Part shown: piece after piece, positions 11,488 through 23,707 of the stretch
Numbering within the stretch: the first letter of the stretch is position 1
Layout of the letters: the number at the start of each line of letters is the position of its first letter
Assembly: GCA_007258455.2 (NCBI GenBank)
Contig: VDFB02321296.1
Location: forward strand, 36,533 to 100,532
DNA: 64,000 bases
Reading direction: 5' to 3'
From: Sequoia sempervirens
Lineage: Eukaryota > Streptophyta > Pinopsida > Cupressales > Cupressaceae
Notes under the pieces: model-generated
Told to the model about the DNA's origin: nothing
The model's database searches: none
The model's input: only the letters and a program-made list of their open reading frames with translations
Made by a program: the position numbers and the translations under genes

Positions 11488-13949
11488 ATTTTGACCAACC
11501 TATCAGAGAGATTCCTAACCAAATCAAAGAACCAAATTTGAAACCAACCTACTAAGGACAAGAAAATTTAACTCAAGACAAACAAACAACCTCTTACTCC
11601 ATTTCACACTTCGCCTTACATACATTTTAGATTGAAAAGATGGTGAAAATGAATAGCGATCAACCTGCATTAAATAGAAAATTTGAGCATTTAGAATTAA
11701 TGATTCAAGAACTCCTTGCATGAGCGAATTGGTAACTTAACAGTTCAGCTTTGAATCTGGGCCATTGATCTTAGCACAATTAAAATTTCATCTAAGGTGG
11801 CCATGAGCATCGTTTTTCAACCATTATCAACTCACTCCAAGAAAACAACGATGTTATCTCAAATGTTGCCACATTCCTTTCTAACCTTGATTAATCATAT
11901 GCGATCTGACAATTAGCATGTATCGCCAACCTAATCCATGCCTTTTCATTTATATTAGGGAAGTACATGAGACCAGTCTATTTTCTTGAGAGAATACTTC
12001 CTTATACGCTTCATCGTTGATCCTTCTCAAATCTTAGGGTGCAATTTGCGATGAAAGTATTCATGTGATGAATTTTAGTCTGTTGGATCATCCTATTTTA
12101 AAACTTCGTCAACAATTCTCTAGTTCTTTCACTGCTTTCCTTTTTGCTTTACATGAAATCCTCAAGATCCTGCCACGTTTCCCTTTCATCAATAGTCATC
12201 CCCTATCGCGGATGCATCTCGTCCTTCATCAGCTTTATTAGTGATGTAAACATCCCCACAATGAAAATTCAACCCTCAATTTTGTGGCCTATCCTTTGAT
12301 TATATTCATCCCTCCATCACACATTGCTAATTCAAACTTTGCACCTAGGTTCCTATCAGTGACGGGAGATGTAGTGAAGGCATCATATTTAGACATGTAC
12401 ACCTACATAAAAATAAGTGGCACAAAAGACATCACTCATAAGATCTCATCATATTAGCAAAAGAAACCTTTTTAGAGAACATCGCTCATTGCTAATTCAA
12501 AACTCAAGTTCAGAAATAAATTCGCGATGAGCAATAAAACATAAGGTCGTCGCTCATCGCTAATTCTCCTCATACATTTTGTGAGCAATTATTGATGGGA
12601 GGATTTGAAAAGTTTACAATATGCATAGCAGATTGCCAATGTGGACTTAGCATTTTAAAATAGATCCACGATCATGTGATTGTAAAGGAGTTTCATCATA
12701 TCGCTCATCATTGATCCAAGTTAATCAATTTATGAACATCTGCGATGAGCGATAAGAACACAATAACATAAGACCGGGGCATCGCTCATCGCTATTACAA
12801 TTTTTAAAACTTGAAAACCATTAGCAATGAGTGATCCTTCAACAATACAAAGGACATCTCTCATCACACATTTGATCTAGGAGCTCTAGCAGCAATTTGC
12901 AATGAGCGATAGAATAAAAATATCACCTCATCACCCGTCGTTGATTCAAAATATGCACTCTTGAAGTAATCAACAATGATCGATAAGAACAAAATGGTCG
13001 TTAGGACTTAAGTGAAAGCCTTCAAACATGTGCACTTAAGTTGTTCTTAATGAAGGGGATCTCTAGGATAACATTAGAATAATAGAATCAAAAACTTCTA
13101 AGTCATGAAATGCAAAGGATGTAAAGGAAAAAAGATTCTTTACTTAACCTTATAAAATAGAAGACCCAAACTTAGGCTTGAGGGACTGGTTACCAGATGG
13201 CAGTGAATGACATAAGATGTTTTAAAATGACTGGCAACGAGTAATAAGGAGTCAATGACCAAATAGAACTCTGTAAGCATTTGTAACGAATAAAACCTTA
13301 AACCCTCAGATAACAACCCTACATCCAAATGTAATAAGGGTTTAAGATGGAACAATTTTTTTTTGGAGGGTTCCATCAGTGGCTCTGACTGGGGATGCAT
13401 GCCTCTTGCAAGCATGGTGAGATCCTAGAATCTCAGGTGAAGTAGACCAAGCACAAGAACAAAACAAAAGAAACAACATATGTACAAGATTTACACAGGC
13501 CAAAAAGACCTGGAGATGGAGATCCAATCTCCACCCAACCAACTTGAAAATTTCTTCAAAGGTTAAAATTGTAGTATACACTCTTGAATCTAATCAGGAT
13601 TTATTTCTTGATTAGTGGCACTAGGCCACAAAAACCTCGGGTAAAGTCCTGCCTCTATCAAAAACCAACCTTTTAAAAGAACTGACATCCTTCCATCCAC
13701 ATTTGTCCCTATTAAACCACTACAATAATAGTTATTTCATTCTTTTCAAAACAAATGTTAGGCCTCTTCTGAACAAGTGAGAGTTTTCCTAATTACAACA
13801 TTTCCATTAACATCTCTCACCACTTTTTTGAGCATAACATTGCTAGTGTAATCTTTGTCATCCTATATTGTATAATCAGGCATAAACTGAATAATTTCAT
13901 GTTTACATGACACATATATGTTATTTCTATTATATGAAGCATATGTGTA
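11488..13949. other. Non-coding 3' interior of element 2
   Basis: No reading frame here shows a retroelement or host domain. The minus-strand frames near 13140-13581 are short and lack recognisable motifs. The notable content is the array of inverted cgctcatcgc-like motifs around 12480-12990. The stretch before the 3' LTR should hold the polypurine tract, but none is obvious. Confidence 0.6.
12481..12990. repeat. Array of dispersed inverted ATCGCTCATCGC motifs
   Basis: The motif atcgctcatcgc occurs forward near 12481, 12550, 12701 and 12781. In reverse (gcgatgagcgat) it occurs near 12522, 12742, 12822, 12896 and 12970, with varying decay. The copies at 12742-12753 and 12781-12792 form a perfect 12 bp inverted repeat. 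The motifs sit roughly 30-150 bp apart in otherwise unrelated AT-rich sequence. Possible roles are RNA hairpins or repeated protein-binding sites; nothing in the sequence decides this. Confidence 0.75.
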
Positions 13950-15002
13950 CTAAAAATAAGATTCCTTGTTATTTATCTCATTGTCATACTTCATCAAAAT
14001 ACCTTCCAGTTGAACTGGAAACTGAAAGTACTCATACTCCTCTGAGTAGTTGGCATCATGATACTTAACCTTGTCAGCAACATTTGTATCAAATGTAAAA
14101 CACTCATAGGAAATTCCCTCAAGGAGCTCATAAATGTGTTTCTTTTTTTGCATAAGGCCACACTCTAACTTTGTTTTAGATGCATCATCAGAATCCTCAG
14201 CAAAGAGTGGATTTTCTCTGTACCAATAGGGACCATCATTTCTTATTTCTAGTGAAGATGGAGGCTCATCAAATAATGGGTTTTCCACTACAATTATCTT
14301 TGTTTTCATAAGAATCTCAGCCTCCTCAACATGAAGATCTAAATCTTTCATATCATCATACTCTAAAACACCATAGTCAATGTCCTCCTCATAGGCATAA
14401 TCACAATCGGCCTTGAACTCAGAGCAGCCAATGCCATTCTTCATTTCATCCTCTGAATTTTTAGCACACATATTTGAAATTTATGTCTGTTCCACATGAT
14501 TTGAAATATCATAGTCAAAAATATCTTTAAACTCTGTATAATTATCAACCAGAGTTGGTGGCTTCAAATTCTCATTACAATGCACAACATAATCATCCAG
14601 GAGTGAACCTATATCATCAACATATTTAATATTATCCTCATTTGAAATAAAACTTTCGAACTCTATTCCATAGAAACCATTTTGATTAGTAGAATAAAAA
14701 TAACCAGAATCTATCTCCTGAGTTGAATATGCATTAATAGGTCCAATGATACTAAGCTCATTTTTGTCAAAGCTTTCGATCCTATCAATATTGAGATCAA
14801 GACTACATGGTTCTTGCATGTTGAATGATGAACAAGTTAGCTCATCATCATTCTTATCCCCCAACAAGTTACCAGATTCCTCTGAACCATAAGAAAACCG
14901 ATGAAAACTTTTTATAACCTCATCATTGTTATAACTAGTAATCTTATTACAAGGTATGATTGGTCCAATATCTGAAATTGCTTCTATTTCTTTATCAGCC
15001 AT
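13950..15002 (-). pseudogene. Acidic C-terminal region of the element 2 gag polyprotein
   Basis: Two frames of 173 codons each (15002-14481 and 14471-13950) are in register and separated by one stop plus three codons, so they were probably one protein of about 350 residues. Both are rich in Asp, Glu, Asn and Tyr (for example AYEEDIDYGVLEYDD). A short repeated phrase, ENPLFDEPP / ENPLFAEDS, appears in the second half. There is no zinc knuckle, protease or RT motif. It follows gag by about 260 bases. I take it as an acidic extension of the Gag polyprotein or a separate element-specific protein of unknown function. Confidence 0.5.
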
Positions 15003-15261
15003 GCTATGCAGTGCATTTCAAACTTTATGAACATGATCCACATGTGCATATATCTCATTATTTGAATCATAGCTCATAATAGGGCTAATGTGATCAACAT
15101 TATGAAATGATGTATAAGTTGAAACAATAGGGGTTAAATGCTTTGATATTCATTTTTAACTTCTAACTTACACTTTTCATCAACATTTTGTGTCTCAGGG
15201 CAGCAAACACTTGTAGACAGATAACTCCTTTGCATTCCATATCTCAATTTGTTTTTAATGT

Positions 15262-15873
15262 TCATGCTATCCCATATTCCTGATGCAAGGTTTTAGGGTC
15301 CTTATCTCTCAATAGATAGCTCATCTCATTATCAAAAGCTCCCAAATAAACAACCAAACATACTACATCACTTAGTCTCAGGAACTCAGGAACATCCCTC
15401 AATGTTTTATCAAACCTTCGGTTAAATGTTGGAACCAACTCATCCTCTTCTTTCTCAATGTTCATAAATTTATTGAGCAGAGAACTAGCACTGATTCATT
15501 CACCAAATTGCTCCATGAACACTACTTTGAAATCATCCCAAGAAAAAATAGAACATGTTGGTAAATCAGAGAACCAATCTCTTGAATTTCCTTTTAGATA
15601 CTGAACAAACAACCTCATAATCACATCTTCATGATCTACTTCAAAGTCATCCATTAGATTATTGAATTCTTGTAGATATTTTCTTGTTGATTCACTCTTT
15701 GTACCACTGAATTTTGGAAAATGCTCTCTGATTTCAAACAGAATAACATTTGGGTAACCATTAATACCACTGAAATTTATGGTTCTATGTCTTGCATTGT
15801 TGAAACTTCTCTTAGTACATGACAGGGGCTGAGGACTATGCATTGTTACATTTGGGTCCACACAGGGATGCAT
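15262..15873 (-). pseudogene. Gypsy-type gag (Retrotrans_gag domain) of element 2
   Basis: Frames 15873-15496 and 15465-15262 are in the same reading frame and separated by a stop. The sequence carries the Retrotrans_gag signature in order: FPKFSGTKSESTRKYLQEFN, LFVQYLKGNSRDWFSDLP, SIFSWDDFKVVFMEQF, then FNRRFDKTLRDVPEFL and YLGAFDNEMSYLL. This matches the conserved alpha-helical Gag region that assembles particles in Ty3/Gypsy elements. The 5' portion (minus strand up to the PBS at 16552) is degenerate leader. The CCHC knuckle is not visible. The gene is broken by stops and is not functional. Confidence 0.82.
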
Positions 15874-16534
15874 AGGGTGATAATAAATTTTCTTACATCT
15901 CTATAAGCCTTCTTACACTATGCAATTACACCAAGCAACTCAAACTTCTTTTACAATCTAATCTTAAGCTCTTACAATAGAAATTTTTATCTTCACTTAC
16001 TTAAGATCCTCTAAATGAGTTTCTTCAAAAATATTGCATACATCACTTCACAATAGATACTACAATTTAGTAATACATAAGTATGCAAGCCTATCACTAC
16101 TATTCCCTTCCTTAGTGCTCAATCACTCAATAGGGAATAAAATTTTCAAGTCTTACAAATATGGTTTTCATGTACAGATTTATCTTTCTTGAAAACAAAA
16201 AACTGAGAAATACCTGGATATGTTGCAGCTGCTTCAAGTTCTTCCTCCTAAATGGAAATAGTTGTAGATCTGACACATTCTTCACATCTTCATCATGTTC
16301 TTTTGACAGAGTCACCACCTCTTTTCACAGAGGATTGAGATTTAAGTAATATGAAGTTCTTGAAAGATGAATTTCCTTTTGGGTCTTCTCCCAGAGCAAA
16401 GTCACACATAAATCCTTTGAAACTTGCTACAACAAAACCAGTTCTAGGTCTGAAAATTTATCAATATCTGAACCAAATGTTTAGATTCACCAATTTCCTG
16501 ACTCTGAAAGTTTGCAAATGGAGATTCAAAGCCG

Positions 16535-16552
16535 TCCCCAGCAAAGTCGCCA
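16535..16552 (-). other. Primer binding site of element 2
   Basis: The minus strand reads tggcgactttgctgggga, four bases inside the 5' LTR end at 16557. It starts with TGG, as required for pairing with a tRNA CCA end, and resembles the TGGCGACTC...GGGGA sites common in plant Gypsy elements. I do not assign the tRNA. Confidence 0.8.
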
Positions 16553-16556
16553 TTTC

Positions 16557-18365
16557 TATTGGTTATTTTTTAAGAACCAAACTTAATCTTAGGACCCTTA
16601 TGAATTTTCCACAACTCAATTATCAACAAGGTTGAGGATTGGCCAACACTTAAGTAAAGTAATTAGTACTTCACTTCTTCTCTTCAGGCTCTGTGAGACC
16701 CAGGAGGGTAATCCTATGCATGCTCATAATATATCTCATTAGATCAAGAGTATTTCCACACATAGAGGCATTATCACAAGAAACTCACCTCATCAAAGGC
16801 TTGGCAGACCTCAGATAGAAGTGTTACTCATTTCAGGGAGTGTGCTTATATACTAAAAGCTGGGGCAATGTAGTTTAGAATATTTTATGAATCTTCTTCA
16901 TCTTGAGTCCTAGGCCAAATTCATTACTAGCTCAACTAACCACAAGATAAACTAATAAAACAATCAGTGCCTCATCTAAGGGAGAAACAAAGTCATAACT
17001 TGTAACCAATTGGTAATACAATTTTGATTGAACGCCAAAAATTATTGGACTATTAGAGTGGCACTTTGTAACATCTAACTCACTGTGCTTCAAAATATCA
17101 CTTCCTTACGAAATCCTATATCCTTTTCTCACAAACTAATGACCTCATTTTAGCGTTTAATCAACTCATTGAACTGAAGCATAAAACTAGTTCATCCATT
17201 TGGTGCAAATGGCAGAAGAAAAATGAAATTAAAATTAACAACTTCATTCATAACTTGGAAGAAAATACATAGGAGAGCAACATTTTAGAACTAAAATTCT
17301 TCTTCATTTCTAATATTGCTTTGTAAAACTATATTTAAGATTTGTATACAGTTTAACTTTCACTAGATTTGCTTTTGATATATCTATTAAAGTATCTATT
17401 TACATTCTATCTGCTTTGAGAGCATAGTATTCACTGTGAACTCTCCTAGACTCAAAGTTCTGAACTCTTTTCTATCAACCATAAAATTCCCTTTATAAAA
17501 TAGGGGAGCAACAAGCACCCAGCTGAATTACAATTTCACTTTCATTTCAATTCATTTCAAAAACCCAATTCTAACTAACTCCTCAGAGAACTCCCTAGGT
17601 GGTTTCATACGCAATCATTTGAGAACAGGGGAGCACAAAAGGAAAAAAACATGTGCAAGATACCAGTAGTCGCTGTCACAATGTTCATTGTTGAAACAAA
17701 AGAGATTCCATTCATATCTTCCAGAGGACTTCCACATCAACATGGGAAAGCAAAAGAAAAACCATGGACACATGAAAACAAATACCTCCTATACAAAGGT
17801 GGTGTCATAAAAAACTAAAACAAGGTGATGACCCTATTCAGAGTCATTGGCATCAAAGAATGCTCGACCGCTCCTCGTCCTCGATGAAATTGGAGGGATC
17901 ATCACCATGATGTCATCGAAGCTCCCATATGGCACCAGAGAACGAAGGTACTAGCCATAGTCCGATTCAGTGTCATCCTCATCATCCGAAGGAGTATTAG
18001 AAAGCACAATAGGAGAATTTTTTTTGCTTAGGTAGGCCCTATGACTTTTCTCTTTTTTCCTAGCCTTCTTCACTAGCCATGCTAGTTCCTTGCCTTTGAA
18101 CTTGACCACTTCTCCCAGAAGGGTTCTATTTCTCAAGCAGTACGTACTTTGCACAATTGATTTCTTCTTATGACCTCTAGCCCTCCTTTTACCCTTTGAA
18201 ACCTAAAGAGAAGCCTCGGCTTCCTGCTTAGTTATATCCTCATGATACTCAAATACATTGAGACAGCTAGACCTTCTAATAGGCTGAATTGTCCCACCAG
18301 TTTTCCCCATTTTCAAAACAAGCGAAATTTAACAGAGCTATAGATAGACACAGATAACCCAGACA
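16557..18365 (-). repeat. 5' LTR of element 2
   Basis: This 1809 bp LTR is a direct repeat of 9684-11487. In plus reading its first bases are tattgg, where the other copy has tgttgg, a G-to-A change in the terminal dinucleotide. It carries the broken version of the LTR ORF. Confidence 0.85.
17834..18310 (-). pseudogene. Broken copy of the LTR-encoded ORF
   Basis: This is homologous to the intact frame at 10954-11430 along its full length. It keeps the basic cluster GKRRARGHKKK, the block LRNRTLLGEVVKFKGKELA and the C-terminal RTRSGRAF. Two in-frame TAG codons interrupt it, before VSKGKRR and after the DYG of the acidic patch. The two copies were identical at insertion, so these stops arose afterwards. 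Confidence 0.8.
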
Positions 18366-19188
18366 CAAGAGATTGTTGATGCACAACATTCTCTCACTAA
18401 ATGGTTCTTTCTAGAAATAAATATAATCAATATGAATTTATTCCTACTTGAGGATAAAATGGGTGATTACATGAAGCTAAGTAATGAGAAAGATATGATA
18501 ATATCAAAAAATTAGGATATTTTTACTCAAGTTAATAGATTGGATGTTGATCTTAATCTTCAAAAAGAAACAAATACTAAGTTTAAACATTATAATGAGG
18601 AGCCACATAAGAGGGTGGTTGAGTTAGAAAAAGAGTTGAGATTGATTAAGGAGAACCTAGAGAATATTGGGAAAGGCAATAAGTGCAACATTAATAATAG
18701 TGCACATGGCATCAAAGTTCTTAATGAAAAATAGAAAGAGAAACCTAAAACATTGGAATGCCCCAACATGGAAGGAAAGGTCATGAAGGTTTGTCCAAGT
18801 AAGAGAACCAAGAGTATCAAGAAGGGAAATGAGGAGGAAAAGAGGGAGCTTAAAGATTTCATATAGTAGGAGCTTGAAGTTACTGAAGTCTTGCAAAATT
18901 TGTAGTTCTTATTGGTTGGTTATTTTTTCTTGTGGTTATTTTGTTGTTTCTCTTGATTTGGTCCTATTTTGTTATTGCTTTGATGCTTAGTTGTTTGTAA
19001 AGGGTTTTGGAGTCCCTTCAAAATCTATTTTTACCATTTTTATCAAAAACTATAGAGCATACTACATGTAGATCAATGGGAATTTTAGGGAAATCTAGAT
19101 GAAGAGATTTTAACATCTTTGGGCTAAGATTGTTTCCTTCCATCATTGAAACTAACTAATCATCACATTAATTTTCTTGATAATAATA
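18366..19188 (+). other. Spacer with a coiled-coil ORF fragment
   Basis: A plus-strand frame (18540-18734, continuing in the same frame past a stop to about 18867) encodes a charged, helix-prone stretch (RVVELEKELRLIKENLENIG) and then a lysine-rich segment. The following T-rich tail with tttatcaaaaac near 19043 is loosely reminiscent of plant LINE 3' ends. I cannot assign the fragment; a decayed gag or LINE piece is possible. Element 3 is inserted at its right edge (CTAAT at 19189-19193). Confidence 0.35.
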
Positions 19189-19193
19189 CTAAT

Positions 19194-20200
19194 TGTAGAC
19201 ACTGAAAAATGTCCTAAACCTAGGAATGCCAGTTTTCATAACAATTCCTCCTTCTACTTGCATAACTAAATAATTTTAATTATTTAATTATCTTCTAAGT
19301 CATATTCTTCTATTAATTAAATAATTCTTAATTGTTTAATTAATTCATTTTCTCCTTATTCCTCCCTTGATTAATTAAATAAATTATATTTATTTAATTA
19401 TGTCACTAAATAATCATTTCCCCTATAATTAAATAAATTCCTATTTGTTTAATTATTCATTTCCCATTTTTCTACTATAATTAAATAATCATTTTAATTG
19501 TTTAATTATTCATTAGTTTTTTCTTCCATAATTAAATAAATTTTATTTATTTAATTATTTTCCACCTTTCCCTCTAATACTAAATAATTATTTTAATTAT
19601 TTAATATTTTATCTTTTTCCTCCACGTTTAAATTAAATTATTATTTAATTTAAAAGTCAACATGCCACATGTCTTCTATAATTAAATAATGCTTTTATTA
19701 TTTAATTATTCACCTTCCTTCCCAAATTAAATAATTTTATAATTATTTAATTTTCTCCTATGACCTCTTTTTATGTGCCAACCTCATTATCCGTGTCATT
19801 CTTATCTTCTCTTGTCTCATTCATTTTCCACCCTTGATTGAATTATTTTATAATTCAATCACAAACATTCATCCTTAATCAAGTCCTATCTTTTCCCCAA
19901 TTTAGTCCTAACCAATCTTGGCCATTGATTTTCATATCTTATTAGCTTTTAATCCTAGCCCTTCATTCAAAATTGTCTTTTCTATAAAATACCTTTATCC
20001 TTGTCATTTTGACATCTACACTCTATATACATCAACATCTTTTATGCCAATGCCATGTTGCTAGAATCATGAGCAACCACATTCAAATCTTCAACAACTC
20101 AACATACTACATTCAATCTCATGAGGTTTGCATGCATTTTGGTTTGATTTAAATTATGTTTTATGCATATTTCTATTTCTATCCATTTTGGATGCCCACA
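19194..20200 (+). repeat. 5' LTR of element 3, with an array of AT palindromes
   Basis: This is a 1007 bp LTR. From 19262 to 19866 it holds about ten near-palindromes of the form attaaataatt..aattatttaat, separated by short C/T-rich spacers. A TATA-like box (tctataaaatacc) lies at 19981-19993. The last 200 bp are nearly identical to 33170-33375. The same palindromic design recurs in the LTR at 53029. Confidence 0.9.
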
Positions 20201-20203
20201 TTT

Positions 20204-20219
20204 TGGTGAACCCGACATG
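20204..20219 (+). other. Primer binding site of element 3
   Basis: The sequence tggtgaacccgacatg starts with TGG three bases after the LTR end. Its position fits a tRNA primer site. I do not identify the tRNA with confidence. Confidence 0.6.
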
Positions 20220-20319
20220 AACCCCCTAATTGATTTTTGGCTCAATATTTTGACAAATTTTGAGGAATTTTGGAGTTGGATCCTTTTTGTTGTAGGTTTT
20301 GCATCATTTTTGGACAAAA

Positions 20320-20870
20320 CCCTAGTTTTCAAGATTTGACCATATCTCTCAAACGACTGCATATTTTTTCACAATTTTTTGTTTTTACAGGTTGGGGACA
20401 ACATCAAGAGCTTTCATTCCAAAAATCAGATTTTTTGGATATGCTTTTAATTATTTTTCATGAAAAAATAATTTTGAGAGAAAATTAGAGAATTTTTCGG
20501 ATTTTTTTTTATATTTCTGGAAATCTCTTTGAATTCTAATAGGGGTTTGTTCTTTATTTTTTAAATTTGGATAAAAACTAATTAGACAAAAATCAGATCT
20601 TTGAAAATTAGGGTTTTAGAAAGATTTGATTATATCTCTCAAACAGTTGCAGATCTTTTCACAAATTTTTTTTTGCAGATTTGGGATGATGACGGGAGAT
20701 TTCAATAGAAAAATCAGAATTTTTGGACCTGTTTTTATTTTTTTATAATTTTTTAATTAGTTTTTTATAAAAAATTAATTTTGAGTACAAATTAACAAAT
20801 TTTTCAGATTTCTTTACATTTTTAGAAAGCTCTTAAAATTTCAGTAAGGTTTTGTTCTTTGTGTTTTTAT
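20320..20870 (+). repeat. Tandemly duplicated leader segment of element 3
   Basis: Two diverged copies of about 250-290 bp lie in the untranslated leader. Shared blocks are tatatctctcaaac (near 20342 and 20631), ttttcacaattttt / ttttcacaaattttt, an attttttgga / aatttttgga block and the attttgag segment followed by a aatttttc block. Shorter direct repeats follow at 21105-21180 (acttgggcttaaaaagaa). No coding function is visible. Confidence 0.65.
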
Positions 20871-22742
20871 TTTTTATGCCAAAAACATTTTCAAAAATCA
20901 GATTTTTCTTGACTAGCTAACCCTCTAATATTAGTGATCAATTATCTTGTTAGGGTTTTGGCTTTATTGTTGGTTTTGTGAATGTGCAGAAAAATAAACA
21001 TTTCAAAAGACAAATTCGATCAATTGGACAAAAATTTGGAGCTAAATAAAATCTAGGTGCACACTTTTCAACTCATATCTTTAGCTTAACCTTGTTTACA
21101 ACATCACACTTTCAATTTGGGCTTAAAAAGAACAAGTGTCTTGTCAAAATCACATTTCAACTTGGGCTTAAAAAGAATAAGTGTGTGTATTGCTTGGTGA
21201 TATTGTTTGTGTTTGGAGGTGTCTATGCTCTTCCCTTGCATTTCCATATGATCTTGGGAATCAAAAAAATGTTTCAACACTCTCATTTTCACATCACATA
21301 TTTCAATTTCTAAGGTTAGTGAACATTGCTTGTGTGATCAAATACATGTGTATGCTCTCTCCTTTCATTATCATATGATCTCAGAGATCAAAAGTATTAT
21401 TTGCATCACTTTTGTGTAACCTTCTTAAGGGGGTTTCCTAGAGAAGTGATCACTCTAGGGGACAACCTCAACTCTAGCATTCCGACAGAGTATAAATAGC
21501 GAGGGGTGAATCTAGAGACATGCCTCTTGGAAGTAAAATCTTTTCAATCTTGGCTAAGCCCCAAAGAACTTTATACCTTTGGGAAGTGAAGGTAGAGTGT
21601 GGGTTACCCTCTCCTCCCATATGTTTGACATTATTCTCCTTTCAAATTCATGGAATTGGGCCTCACATACCCACAAGGTATATAGAGTACATCCCTAGAT
21701 CCTTGTGTATCTTAGTTTAAGACCATTAGCCAATCTGCCCGCTTGAATAATTGCTAGGATTGTTCTTGTTCTTGGAAGTTTTTTCTTATCATAATCATTT
21801 GCATTACATCTTGCATCAAATATTGTCTTGTGTGTGTGAATGTGTATTCAAGATTTAAATATTAATCAAGTGAGAAAAACCATAAACTAAAAATAAAAAA
21901 TCTAAAAAATAAAAAATCTAAAAACATTAGGAACATTTCAAAAAAAAGAAAATCTAAGTGTCCTCCAAGTCAAGCTATCCACATCATCTCCAATTCAAAC
22001 TTTGCATCCTCATTCCTCAACCTAATCATCCTATCATAGTCATCCAAGTCAAACCAATTGTCCCATCCTAGTTGTCATAACCATCCAACATCTTATCCTA
22101 ATCACCTCACCCTAACCAATTTTTTCCATCCTAATCATTCCTCCCCATCCTAATCATCTCATTATATCATTATCATCCCCTATCATCTTAATTCCTCTTA
22201 ATCATTCTAACCTTTCACAATTATCGTAATTATCCCTTTTAATCCTAATCATCTTTCATCATATCTTAATCATTTATTTCCATTTCAATCATTACATCCC
22301 TAATCATCATAGTTATCTCCTTTCAATAATTCCATCCTAATCATCATCTTCCATCATTATCATCATTCCTCATCCTAATTGTCCTCCTAAGCATTCTAAT
22401 CATCCATTTTCATCCTAGTCACCCCCCTTCGTCCTAATCACATTTCATCCTAATCATCCCCCCCTTTATCCTAATCATTTCATCCTAATCTACCTAATCT
22501 TTCCAATCATCCATCTTATCCTAATCATACCCAATCATCTAATTCAAATCATCCCAAGTATCTCAATCAGCCACTTCCATTCTTAATCCATCACTTAAGA
22601 CCCTAAGCTTCATTAATTTGTCTAATAGAGGTCCTAATCATTATCATAACCACCCTCCATAATCCACATCAAAAAATTTACTTCCTAATCCATTATCATC
22701 CTAAACACCATCCAAGCCACCATTGAAACTTATACACAAATC

Positions 22743-23504
22743 ATGTCACCCTCCATGTTATCCTTTTCATCCATTGACAAGGGAAACCAAAATGTCCTCC
22801 ATTTTCAACCAACACCCATACCTAACTATATATTATGCACTTCACATCCTAGTCAACCCATCATCAAGCCAAAAATCACCATCAAAGGACCACCAAAAAT
22901 CACCATCAAAGGATCACCAAAAATTACCATCAAAGGACCACCAAAAGTCACCCTTAAAGGAGTACAAGAACCCATGTAAAATTCTACTTCACAAGATGCT
23001 AGTCCTAGCCTTCTAGTTCCACCCACTTCCACCTCATCCATCTCATCCATGCCATCCATTTCATGTTTTTCCACTTTTATATCACCTACACAAAATCAAC
23101 CATGTTACTCACTTGACCTCGTTGATCCAAAGCATGACATCATAGATCCCCATTTATGTCAAGATCAAGGTACTCCTTCTTGTGATCCCATTCCATCTCA
23201 TGATCCTATCCTTAAGTCCACCCAAGAAATCCTTCTAGATAAACATGGAATCCAAGATAAAGCTATCTTTGATCAAAATCCTACCATTGATCAAGAAATT
23301 CAAAATGATCCCCTTTCATATCAAGATTTAAAGCCATCCCTTCCATACCATCTCATAATCTTACCATATCCAACCCATTTGATGATCTTAGCATATCCAT
23401 CTCATATCATGATCCTATCATACCACCTCCATGGCATGACCCTAGTCCATCACAAGAACAAAGCTTTCCATCCATTACCCCATGCAATGATCCCCTTCCT
23501 CTAA
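22743..23504 (+). pseudogene. Element 3 proline/serine-rich polyprotein fragment
   Basis: Two frames (22743-22979 and 23049-23504) are in register, separated by a stop near 22977. The sequence has four copies of an eight-residue repeat (KITIKGPP type) near residues 43-74, then a low-complexity region rich in Ser, Pro, Asp, His and Ile (for example CDPIPSHDPIL). No domain is recognised. By position, upstream of the G-patch-like piece, it is likely the variable C-terminal part of Gag. Base composition is strongly C-rich on this strand, so the reading may partly reflect simple sequence. Confidence 0.4.
22868..22963 (+). repeat. 24 bp tandem repeat, about four copies
   Basis: Four near-perfect copies of a 24 bp unit (caccatcaaaggaccaccaa type) are in frame with the surrounding reading, giving a repeated lysine/isoleucine/proline octapeptide. 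They differ by one to four bases per copy, which fits recent slippage within an element-specific coding region. Confidence 0.85.
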
Positions 23505-23707
23505 TTCAAGATCAAATCATCCCTTCATCCCCATGTCATGATCCCCTTCTATCTCATAACCAAGAGAAAACTATACCTTCCACCCCATCCCATGATCCTA
23601 CCTTAAGTCAAGATCAAACAACCCCTTCACCTTCATGTCACGATCCTAATCCTCCACAAGATCCCAATACTCCTATCCAAGCTACTCATGAACCCCACAC
23701 TTATCAA

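Larger units (their letters stand above)
9684..18365 (-). mobile_element. Element 2: Gypsy-type LTR retrotransposon with gag but no visible pol
   Basis: Two long direct repeats (9684-11487 and 16557-18365, about 1.8 kb each) flank a 5.1 kb interior. A primer binding site next to the right repeat sets a minus orientation. The interior carries a Retrotrans_gag-type protein at 15873-15262 and an acidic continuation to 13950. From 13949 to 11488 it has only non-coding sequence with an inverted motif array. No RT, RNase H or integrase motif is seen, so the element is probably non-autonomous (large-retrotransposon-derivative type). The flanks (catct on the left, caaga on the right) do not match, so a target duplication is not confirmed. 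Confidence 0.82.

Noticed and set aside
12481..12990. CRISPR-like array from regularly recurring short motifs
   Set aside because: The motif is only about 12 bp, occurs in both orientations at irregular spacing, and the DNA is plant retrotransposon; there are no cas genes.
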